From: Dryas octopetala
Taxonomy: Eukaryota; Streptophyta; Magnoliopsida; Rosales; Rosaceae
Assembly (NCBI GenBank): GCA_963921425.1
Contig: OY992835.1
Location: forward strand, 20,646,001-20,710,000
Length of the DNA: 64,000 bases
Direction: 5' to 3'
Shown: in pieces, positions 12,780 through 23,248 of the stretch
Layout of the letters: each line of letters opens with the position of its first letter
Numbering within the stretch: position 1 is the first letter of the stretch
The notes under the pieces: generated by a model
Database searches by the model: none
Told to the model about the DNA's origin: nothing
Seen by the model: only the letters and a program-made list of their open reading frames with translations
Program-made: the position numbers and the translations under genes

Positions 12780-13881
12780 TAGATAGACATTGCTTCTTCA
12801 GCATCTTATTTTTCATCCTGTTGTAATTGGTAAGATCTGGATTTTTTTTTTTGTTGAGTGATTTGTCAATGGCATTAGCAGCTGTTAGATGCTTGTATTA
12901 TCTTACAGATGTTCTCATGTGTTTCTTCAAAATAATGCTCAAGAGAAATCATATTCTTCAGATTTCTTCTGCTAAGATGATACTTTAAGGCCTTATTCAT
13001 ATTCATCACTGTGGAAGGCCTTATTCTTCAAAATCACTTCAAAATCAAAATCTGCTTTGGTGATACTTTTAAGCATCTCATACACTTAGCTCATGGGAGA
13101 AGTATAAGTCAAGCATCTGGTTGTTGATAATTTAGGACAATTCTCAATGTTGATTTGATTTTCTTCTCAGTTTTTTTTTTTTTTGGGGGGAGATTGTGTG
13201 TCACTGTGTGTGTGCAAACCTGGCTTCATTGTTTGCATTTGGAGGTGGAAACCATTGTGTTCTCCATCCAATCAAGGATTATATGCTTGCTTGCTTTACC
13301 AAGTAACAGGATTTTTGGTTCTCAATGGTAATTTGTTCAAAGCTCCACAGTGTAGAAAGAGTTTTATAACATAACCAAGATTTGTATGGTGAGTTTATAA
13401 TGTTCATCAAGCTCACACCCAAAAGCTAGTTATAGCTAGTTAATTGATTTGTCTTACAAATACGCTATTATAATGCAACACAATTCACCTTTTTCACATC
13501 AGAATAATGTTTCTGTCTCTGAAATACAGTATACATGACAGTGATATCCATTAACTTTGCAAGATGATGATATTCTAGGTATTATATTTAGTACTCTGAC
13601 AATTACAATGGTACTAGTGACATTTTTCAAAGTTGTACAATTAACCCATAGAAATGTACGCAAATCATTGATCAAACTTACAAACTTTATTAGGTAAGGG
13701 ACCTAATCCAAAAGGAAGAACTCATTATACATTTGAGTTTTGACCTGAAAAAAAAAATTTGACCATAGTCCAGTGACTTTTAAACTTTTGGATGCAATCA
13801 AAGTAAACACATTTATAAAAATTATTATATGCTACTAATACATTATATTTAAAATATAAGTATAATTATTAATATCGAAAA
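12780..13881. other. GNT2 3' region and spacer
   Basis: The first few hundred bases are presumably the GNT2 3'UTR. A T-homopolymer lies near 13,171-13,184. No coding region is supported. Confidence 0.5.
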
Positions 13882-14288
13882 GAGTGAGGCTATGCAGACC
13901 AGCCTTAGCTGCTGAGTTGACCACCCTAACATATTTTTTTCAACTTTTTTCCTATTTTACCCTTTATTGTAAAAACATGATAAAATTATCCAGATCCATT
14001 CGGTAGTCATCTACCGAAACATCCATCAATGTTCGGTAGATAAGTGTCGAATAAATACAAATATTTGGACAGATAACTGTCGAATGCCTTTTTCAATTCC
14101 ATTCGGTAGTTATCCACCAAATAATCCACCAATGTTCAGCAGCTAACTGTCGAATAACCATAAATATTTCGGTAAATAACTGTTGAATGACCTGACGAAC
14201 AAAATTAAAACTTTTTATTTTAAGGATAAAGTTGAAATTTTGAAATAGGGTGGTCAACTCAGTAATTTAGGGTGATCGGAATAGTGCC
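13882..14288. mobile_element. Non-autonomous TIR element with 9-bp target duplication
   Basis: A 407-bp element is flanked on both sides by TATCGAAAA (13873-13881 and 14289-14297). The two ends form an imperfect inverted repeat of about 45 bp; its best part is TGAGTTGACCACCCTA near 13,912 and its reverse complement near 14,250. The interior repeats a motif of the type ATTCGGTAG...CTGTCGAATA several times in both orientations. The 9-bp duplication suggests mobilisation by a Mutator-like transposase; the superfamily is inferred. No coding sequence is present. Confidence 0.75.
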
Positions 14289-15124
14289 TATCGAAAATCC
14301 TAAAACCTAATCAAACAAAATTTATAAATATATTTGACTTTTTTCAAATAACTTTATTTCTTTTTTATTTTGGTGCAACTCTAATATAACTCTAAAGGAG
14401 CATTTATCTACCATCCAAAATCAGAATTCCAACCTCTCCTTTTTAATCTTTGTTCCTTTTCGTCTCTTCTGTTAAAAAAGAAAAAGAACCCCACATCAAG
14501 ATTATTCCTTTTGGTAAGCTGACACGTGTCAAAATCACGTGCACTTGCCATGCATGTGGGCCAAATCTACTACTAAACTTTCCAGTATGTATGTGAGTAT
14601 GTCACATGACCCAGGTGAGTAGTGACCCAGATGGGGTTTTCTCTTTTTCTGTTCCTATTTCGGTATTTCAACGTTGGATTGGATATCACATCAATACCAA
14701 ACGGTCCAAACTTGAACCTTTCAGCTACGCGAGGAATGAGGATCCTGCCCGTGAAATTCACCATGAATTTGAATTACCGTTTTACCCTTTATGGGGTTTA
14801 ATTTCAAAGCTGTAAAAAGTAAAAACATACAAGCCCACGAGTGATATAAATTACTTGATAAAAAAAAAAGTGATATAAATTACTTGATTAAAAAAATAGT
14901 GATATCATAAAAGTGGCTATAAGCCTATAATAAATGCCCTTTGGTACAAGCCACTTAAAAATCTTACTCTTACTCATAAAATGAGCTAACATTGTGTCAG
15001 AAAAATTAATTTTATTAGTCATCCTAATTCCTAATTACTAATATATTTAATGGTTTCTAATTTGCTAAACCAAAGGACAAATTGGTGACATTTCTGATTG
15101 ATTAATGTTTATGTGCTTCCTTAA
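14289..15124. other. Spacer between two transposons
   Basis: AT-rich spacer. A short duplication, 'AAGTGATATAAATTACTTGAT', occurs twice in slightly different form at about 14,840-14,890. No gene is supported. Confidence 0.5.
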
Positions 15125-15937
15125 GTGTTAATTACATTTACACCTCATGAAGTTTTTTGTTTTTCACATTTACCCCTTGGGATTTTAACAATTACACATA
15201 TATCCTCTGAGGTTTCAAAACTATTGCATATAACTCCTTATAGTGAGACGACAAAATGATGAAAAATTACGCAAAATGGCATGCTAAGGGGTGAAATGGC
15301 CTAATAAAATTACTCAAGGTGTAAGGTCCAACTTCAATACAAATATATTTTTTTATTTATTTATTTTTGAGTTTATTTCATATTTAGTACCTAAACTTTG
15401 ACCCTTGTCTTAATGTGGTACCTAAACTTTTATTTGTCCTAATTGAGTACCTAAACTTTTATTTTATGTCTAATATGTACCAAAATGAATTTATGTTAAA
15501 ATTGTCAACAAAAGTTAAGGGCAATATAGTCAAAGTATATTTTAATTATTTTCTTTATATGTTTAAAATTAAAAAAAAAACACAACAAACAAAAAAACAA
15601 AAAAAACAAAAAATTATAATTAAAATATAAATTTTTTGAAGTGACTATATTGTCCCTAACTTCTGTTAACAATTTTAACAGAAATTCATATGAGTATCTA
15701 TTAGACACAAAATAAAAGTTTAGGTACTCAATTGAGACAAATAAAAGTTTAGGTACCACATTAAGACAATGGTTAAAGTTTAGGTACTAAATATGAAAAA
15801 AATTCTTTATTTTTTTCTCTTGTAGAAGGTTATATGTAATAATTTTAAAATCTCAAGGGGTGTATATGTAATTTTTAAAACTTCAGAAGGTATATATGAA
15901 AAGATCGATAAATCTCAGTGTAAGTATAATTAAATCA
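15125..15937. mobile_element. Outer long-TIR element hosting a nested element
   Basis: The left arm (about 15,125-15,230) and right arm (about 15,830-15,937) are inverted copies. Both carry blocks like ATTACATTTACAC, ACCCCTTGGGATTTTA and ATTACACATAT or their complements. Flanks are CTTCCTTAA (15116-15124) and CTTCCTTAG (15938-15946), a 9-bp target duplication with one mismatch. Without the nested insertion and its extra 9-bp duplication the element is about 367 bp. This fits a Mutator-like MITE. Confidence 0.7.
15369..15805. mobile_element. 437-bp long-TIR MITE, family copy 1 (nested)
   Basis: The terminal inverted repeats exceed 100 bp and begin GAGTTTATTTCATATTTAGT. The element is flanked by perfect 9-bp duplications TTTATTTTT at 15360-15368 and 15806-15814. 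Internal landmarks are repeats of 'TACCTAAACTTTTATT' and an A-rich centre. A second copy lies at 50724-51158. Open frames inside are by-products of the repeat and not genes. Confidence 0.85.
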
Positions 15938-15946
15938 CTTCCTTAG

Positions 15947-17050
15947 TCATGATTTCTGTGGTCATGATTTCTGAGCTAACACCAAAGTCAATTCCATCAA
16001 TCACCTTTATTCCCATTACATTATTACCTCACCAGAATTAACATGCCACGGCTGTTTTGAGTGTTTTCAGCTCACAAAACTAAAAAGAAGATAAGAGTAA
16101 CTTTAACATCATACTAAAATGAACAAAAAGCCATGTAGTAGATACAGCCAGAGACTTGCTTATTTTATTCCTTTGTGAACGTCGTGGCTGCTTGATTCAT
16201 GGGTGAGTCTGGAGCCTCAGAATCCAATTGGTTTTCACGTGTCTCGCCGATCCATGCCCCTGCAAAGTTTGATGGTTAGTCACACCCATCCCTCTCCCAC
16301 CGTCTTATTATGCATTATCTAAGCTTTTGGTTGTTGTGTGGATTTTGTTTTTAATTTTTGGAATTCTGTGTACTGTCCTGGTTTGTGGATTAGAACTTTG
16401 TGCACAGAGATAGGAGGGTCAACTAGTGGGTATAAAGAGACAGTTTTTTGAACCCTCTGAAGAAGTTGGAGGAATTGAAGCAATGGGTATGTGAGAAACC
16501 TGTGGTTTTGTACTCTGAAGTTTGTGGGGTGTTTGTTTGGTTATCTGGGTTTTGTGAAGTGTACACAAACAGCTCAATTTGGAGATGTTCTAGGAGAATC
16601 TATTTGTGATGACCCTTTTCTTGTATTGGTGGTCTCTTTGGCTGAGAATACAATCATGAAGACTGTGAATTATATATCCTTTTTTTTTTTTTTTTTTTTC
16701 TGTCAGCTTTTCATGGTATCAAGCTGAATGAAAAAGGGATTGCTTCTTTGGCATTCACATGGTGGTGGGTTTCTCTCTTTTCCACTTTCATGATGATTCC
16801 TGGGTCCGGTAGATTCCAGTGACCAAGAGTAGGTAAATTTAGTAGGGTTTTGGATTTGATTTTCATTTAGTTTGGTAAAAATCTTGACTTTTTCTTTCAG
16901 TTGGGAGCTCATAGTTTGTATTTCCATGTACGGGTTTTTGAATTTTGGTTATGTGGTATTTCATTATTTGGTGTACACGGGTTGGCTTGATTAAACTTAG
17001 CTAGTGGGTAAAGGAAGAAAGGATAATTGGAGCATAAGGAGGGTTGAAAG
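15947..17050. promoter_or_regulatory. PHYC upstream and leader region
   Basis: The stretch before the PHYC ATG holds the promoter and an untranslated leader. A T tract of about 20 bp at 16,681-16,699 and several short uORFs, for example ATGGGTATGTGA at 16,483, are visible. I cannot place the transcription start. A direct repeat of GTCATGATTTCTG occurs at about 15,945-15,973. Confidence 0.45.
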
Positions 17051-20000
17051 ATGTCATCAGTGAATTGTTCTGGAAGTAGCTCTGCTCGATCAAAACGTGG
17101 GTCTCGTGTGGTTGCACAGACACCCATTGATGCAAAGTTTGACGTAGACTTCAGAGAATCTGAACGGTTTTTTGATTACTCAACTTCAATTGACTACAAT
17201 ATTTCAAGTTCAACTAGCAATGTCCCCTCCGCCACTGTATCAGCTTACCTTCAAAATATGCAGAGAGGTAGACTAATTCAACCATTTGGTTGCATGATTG
17301 CTGTCGATGAGCAAAACTTCACTGTTATTGCCTACAGTGAAAATGCCCCAGAAATGTTAGACTTGGCCCCTCACGCTGTTCCAAGTATTGAACAAGAAGA
17401 AGCTTTGACTTTTGGAACAGATGTACGCACACTCTTTCGGTCCTCAGGGGCTGCTGCGTTGCAGAAAGCAGCCCTTTTTGGGGAAGTTAATCTTCTCAAT
17501 CCCATATTGGTGAATTGTAAAACCTCGGGTAAGCCCTTTTATGCAATTCTGCATCGAGTTGATATTGGCTTAGTAATAGATTTAGAACCAGTAAGTCCAG
17601 ATGATGTTCCGGTGACTGCTGCGGGGGCATTGAAATCTTATAAGCTTGCTGCCAAAGCCATCTCAAAATTGCAGTCCTTGCCAAGTGGGGATATAGCATT
17701 GTTATGTGATGTTATAGTCAAGGAAGTTAGTGATTTGACGGGTTATGATCGCATAATGGTGTATAAATTTCATGAAGATGAACATGGGGAAGTCGTCGCT
17801 GAGTGCCGTAGACCTGACCTGGAACCTTATTTGGGTTTGCATTACCCGGCCACTGATATACCACAGGCTTCAAGGTTCCTATTTATGAAGAACAAGGTTA
17901 GGATGATATGTGATTGTTTGGCCCCTCCAGTTAAAGTACTCCAAGACAAAAAATTAGCTCAACCATTGAGTCTTTGTGGATCAACATGGAGATCTCCTCA
18001 TGATTGTCATGCACAGTATATGGCAAATATGGGTTCCATTGCATCCCTTGTGATTTCTGTGACAATCAATGACAATGATGATGAGATGGAGAGTGATCAG
18101 CAGAAGGGAAGAAAATTGTGGGGTTTAGTGGTTTGCCATCACACAAGCCCTAGATTTGTTCCCTTTCCTGTAAGGTATGCATGTGAGTTCTTGATTCAAG
18201 TTTTTGGTGTACAGATCAATAAAGAAGTGGAGTTGGCTGCTCAGTCTAGGGACAAACATATATTGCAAACACAAACTGTGCTTTGTGACATGCTTCTTAG
18301 GGATGCCCCTGTAGGGATTGTTACTCAATCGCCTAATGTGATGGATCTTGTTAAGTGTGATGGAGCTGCATTATATTACAGGAAGAAATTTTGGTTGCTT
18401 GGGGTCACCCCGACAGAGTCACAAATTGGAGATATTGCTGAATGGCTTCTCCAGTACCATGGTGGGAGCACAGGCTTAAGTACTGATAGCCTTATGGAGG
18501 CTGGCTATCCAGGTGCTTCAGCACTTGGCGATGAAGTTTGTGGAATGGCTGCCATTAGGATTACTTCAAAGGATTTCCTCTTTTGGTTTCGATCCCACAC
18601 CGCAAAGGAAATCAAGTGGGGTGGTGCAAGATATGATCCTGATGACAAGGATGATGGAAGAAAGATGCACCCTAGGTCATCATTCAAGGCTTTTCTGGAG
18701 GTAGTTAAGCGGCGAAGCTTACCATGGGAAGATGTTGAAATGGATGTCATCCATTCTTTACAGCTGATATTTAGAGAATCATTGCAAGACCAGATTGAGG
18801 ATGATTCCAAAATGATTGTGAATGGTCCATCAGTTGACAACAGGATACAGAGAGTGGATGAACTGCGTATTGCCACAAATGAAATGGTTCGACTTATTGA
18901 GACAGCTGCAGTTCCCATTTTAGCTGTTGATGCCTCTGGTAATATAAATGGGTGGAATACCAAAGCAGCTGAACTAACAGGATTGGCTGTTGAGCAAGCC
19001 ATTGGTAAGCCATTAGTTGATATTGTTGGGGATGATTCAATTGAAGTGGTGAAGAACATTCTCTCATTTGCATTGCAAGGTGATGCTGCTCTTCATCCTT
19101 TAGATCTAGCTTGTTAAATGCATCTTATTCCATTCTGAGTACTTTATAGTTTCTATATAGAAAATATTGACACCGGTCCTTACCCACACCCACTCTTCTA
19201 TTTGCTTGACATGAATTATATGATTACCCAATTAACAATCCCTTAATATATAATTAAACTCTGGAATTATAAAGTACTTCTTCTGACGTTTTTTCCATTC
19301 CCATCTCATGCATCAGGTAAATGGAAATTATAGTTATACATTCTGTGCTTTGTAACTAGTAATTTACTAATTTTGTTATCATTCTATTCATAACCAATCT
19401 GTACAAAGTTTCTAAAATAAAGGCGTTTATATTATGTTTCAGATGTTCGTTTTTCTTTTATCCAACTTTTGTGTTAACCTTGGTTCGTTTATTGGGTTCA
19501 TCACCTTTTCTCTTTTCTGCAATGTGTCCTTTGTTTGATTTTTTTTTTCATTGTTATTGTGCTAGATCCCCATCTGATGCGATTTTGAAATGGCAGGTGT
19601 AGAAAAGAAAAATATTGAAATCAAATTGAAAACATTTGGCTATCAAGAAAACGACAGTCTTGTAATCTTGTTGGTTAATGCATGTTGTAGCCGAGATACA
19701 AAGGAAGATGTTGTTGGGGTTTGCTTTGTTGCCCAAGATCTTACAGGAGAAAAGTTAGTTAAAGACAAATATACCCGTTTGCTAGGTGATTATGTTGGAA
19801 TAGTGAGGAGCCCATCTGCACTGATTCCTCCTATATTTATGACTGACGTGAATTGTCATTGCTTGGAATGGAATGATGCTTTGCAAAAATTGTCTGGTTT
19901 GAGGAGGGAAGAAGCAATTGACCGAATGCTTCTTGGGGAAGTTTTCACAGTCAGCAATTTTGGCTGTCGTGTTAAAGATCATGACACATTAACCAAGCTT

Positions 20001-22461
20001 AGGATTCTACTGAATGGGGTACTTGCAGGCCAGGATGCTTGTAAATTGGTTTTTGGGTTTTTTGATCAGCAGGGTAATTATGTTGAAGCACTGCTTTCTG
20101 CTAACAAGCGAACTGATTCAGAAGGAAACGTAACTGGGGTTTTGTGCTTTTTACATGTTGCTAGTCCAGAACTTCAGTATGTTATGCAGGTGCAGAGAAT
20201 ATCAGAGCAGGCTGCATCTGATAGCCTTAAGAAACTTGCATACATTCGTCAAGAAATCAAAAAGCCTCTAAATGGGATTATGTTTATGCAAAATCTAATG
20301 GGCTCTTCTAATTTAAGCAAAGACCAGAAGCAGCTACTTAATAAGAGCACATTGTGTCAGGAACAATTGGCCAAGATTGTTGATGACACCGATATTGGAA
20401 GTATTGAGGAGTGGTATGTTCTTTTTTATTCCTCAATTGAGTATTTTTTTTGCGTACTTGTGCACACAGTAAGTCCACTTGTTTCAATATCAGATTAGGT
20501 GTTAACAACCATTTTAATATTTTGGACTTGCAATAAAAGAATTTCATGAATTCAGTTTTCAGTTTTCAGTTTTCAGTTTTCAGTACATTCTGGATGAAGT
20601 CTTATATAGCACACTAAATTCACCTTCTTGATGAAGTCTTTATAGCACACTAAATTCTCTAAAGTCTTGTGGTGTTAGCATATGCGCATATAGATGCAGG
20701 CATGCAGTCACATTTTGAAACTTCTTAAGTTGCACACCTATGCCATGCGAATGGCCCAAATGCCTTAAAAGCAAAGTTTTACAAAAATAGTCTACAGAGT
20801 GTGCGGCAGGAGTAATTTTAGAGGTGATTGATGATGTGGTTTGCTTTATTTGCAAATGAATGTTAGAAATTTAGCACATGAGTTGGTAGAGTTTCTATAG
20901 ACTAGTATTGTTTAAATAGGGTCACTTGATTTAAATTAACGCAACAAAGGGGAGAATAGGGGGGGAATGATATTATTGGAGGGTGCATTTTTCATTTGAG
21001 TTTAGATATGACTATCTTGTCATGCTGGAGTGACCAAGCAGGATGATAACTAAGTTGATAAAGTTGTGATTAGAATACAAATTACGTCAAATATGAAGAG
21101 CAAGACTGTCTTGCCTAGACATATAAATGACTGAGAAAGGTAGGAGGGTGGATCACCACTATTGACCAGATTTGATTTGTTTCAGCCTTATGCTCCCTAC
21201 TATACTGATATGAGTTTTTTTAGATCTGTCAAAGGAATGTACCCTCATGGTTCATTGCACTACTCATATGCATTTATTTAGTTGTGCTGCTTGGTGTGGG
21301 TCATAATAGTATGGTCATTCTTGCTTTGTTCTATAAAGTTTACTTTGTAATTCCCTCCAAAACAAACTTTGATTTTTGGGGATCTACATGCAGCTACATG
21401 GAAATGAATTCTAGTGAATTTAAACTTGGTGAAGCTGTGGAAGTTGCAATAAATCAAGTTATGATTTTGAGTCAGGAGCGGCAGGTGCAGGTCATCCATG
21501 ATTTACCAGCTGAGGTGTCGTCCATGCTCTTGTATGGAGACAATTTGAGGCTACAACAAGTTCTCTCAGATTTCTTGAGTAATGCACTCCTTTTCACCCC
21601 TGCATCTGAAGGATCATCTATTGTGCTCAGAGTAATTCCAACGAAGGAACGAATAGGGATGAAAATACACATTGTACATCTTGAATTTCGGTAATTCTCA
21701 TTTATGTGGGTTTATATTTTATGGTTGATATTTTGCTCAAATGTTTATCAAACCTGCCATCTAAGTACCTGAGTTGAGTAAAAAAAAAAAAATAGTAAAA
21801 TGCTTGTTAGAATAACTAATGACATTATATGATTGAGATATGAAATATTTGTCGTCATTTTGAGTGTGAAAAAGTGTGTTCTTTCCAACCCAAGACCAGG
21901 AATCAAACATTGTGTTTGTTACGAATAAGAGTTTTAGCTCAGTACACAATAATTATGCCTGTGGCTATGGTTTGAGTATGAAATCAACAGGTGCTTTCAA
22001 CCTTTCACATAGATCGTTATGTATACTGGTCCAGGGATTAGCAATATGTATATGCGTATCATACCTATGGAAATGTGAGAGGGAGATTTTTGAATGTATA
22101 GGGAGCAATTAGGAGTCATTTCATGCACATGTTGAAAATACAGTAATGTCATTCTACATATTACGCCACATGCATGCATCAGTATTTTTTGATTTGGAAG
22201 AAATTGTCTAAAATAGAATGCTTAACACAGTTGTGTGGTTAACATTGCAGAATCACTCATCCAGCACCAGGAATCCCAGACGATTTAATTCAAGAGATGT
22301 TTCACAACAGCCCTCATGTCTCACGGGAAGGGCTTGGCCTACACATGAGCCAAAATCTGGTGAAAATCATGAATGGCACTGTACAATACCAGCGAGAAGC
22401 AGAGAGATCATCCTTTTTAATACTCATAGAATTTCCATTGGTTCGCCAGATTGACAGATGA
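17051..22461 (+). CDS. PHYC: Phytochrome C, red/far-red photoreceptor
   Basis: Four exons, 17051-19079, 19597-20413, 21394-21690 and 22251-22461, join at GT-AG sites in frame and give 1117 aa. This is the classic plant phytochrome exon plan. Modules in order: Ser-rich N-terminus; PAS (about 70-190); bilin-binding GAF (about 215-400) with the chromophore Cys319 in [14 protein letters not shown] domain (about 410-590); PAS1/PAS2 (about 615-880); and a histidine-kinase-related domain. Its H-box region ([16 protein letters not shown]) lacks the phospho-acceptor His, as is normal for plant phytochromes. Sequence blocks such as [14 protein letters not shown] and [17 protein letters not shown] resemble PHYC rather than PHYA, PHYB or PHYE. 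Residues next to Cys319 are unusual (see findings). Phytochromes act in cytosol and nucleus and set flowering and seedling responses to light. Confidence 0.95.
20552..20662 (+). repeat. Short tandem repeats in PHYC intron 2
   Basis: (CAGTTTT)n with about four units occupies 20552-20584. A 40-bp-period duplication of GATGAAGTCTT(A)TATAGCACAC follows at about 20,594 and 20,631. Both lie inside the second PHYC intron. Confidence 0.8.
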
Positions 22462-23248
22462 ACCCACCGGTCTATGACATATTGCACATAGAGAGACAAC
22501 ACTCACTGCAGTGCCTATATTGGTCAGCCATGGACCGGGAATTGTTCAGAGGCTGGAAGGTACTGATTCTTTCACTGCTCAACTTGTAAAACTGGGATAT
22601 TAGTTAGAGATTTTAGAGTGGGTAAAGAATGTTGATAGCTAGGTCAATTCCAAGGTTTTTGAAATAGAATACAGATCAAGTAAACTGGAAGACTTCCCAG
22701 CATCTCCCTGCTCTGTACCTTTTCTGATCCCATCTACGTCCTTTTTTGTAACGTCATTCTCAGTAAGGTTTTTCTTTTTTCTCTCTCAAAGTCAGGCTTT
22801 TGGAGATGTACCGTTTGCCTTTTTATGATGTTGAATGGGCTAGGTCAAGGCAGTCTGATGCTTGAAACTGAGTTAATTGAAGTGTATATCCTAACCCTTT
22901 AAACTGTAAAAGAAAGATCCTTGTGCGCAGAAGATGATGGATGATGGTGATGTAAAGCAATACAAATCATACAATGATGATCCCTTCCTATAGTAATGTC
23001 TGTTTAGAACTCTTAGGTGAAACATAGTAGCTTTTATAGACAGAACTCGTTGTCGTATTGTGCAGTAACAAATTTTCAATCGAACTCAAATGGAGACACT
23101 TATTCTTTTCTTAAACACAAGAACAACAAAAATTATCTAGGAAATACAATTAAGCAACCACCAGCCTTATTGCAAGATTACAACATGCACCAGACCCCGC
23201 ACCACAACAACATGAGATTGGCCCAACACACAAGAAGCATTAAGAGGA
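22462..23248. other. PHYC 3' region and convergent spacer
   Basis: This lies between the PHYC stop and the 3' end of the minus-strand RLP-A, so it holds the 3'UTRs of two convergent transcripts. No gene is supported. Confidence 0.5.

Noticed and set aside
15415-15759. Paired open frames on both strands with near-identical starts (MVPKLLFV...)
   Set aside because: They arise from the inverted repeats of the MITE and recur in its second copy; not genes.
18505-19059. 184-codon open frame on the minus strand
   Set aside because: It lies wholly antisense to PHYC exon 1 and its product has no recognisable domain; it is a by-product of PHYC codon use.
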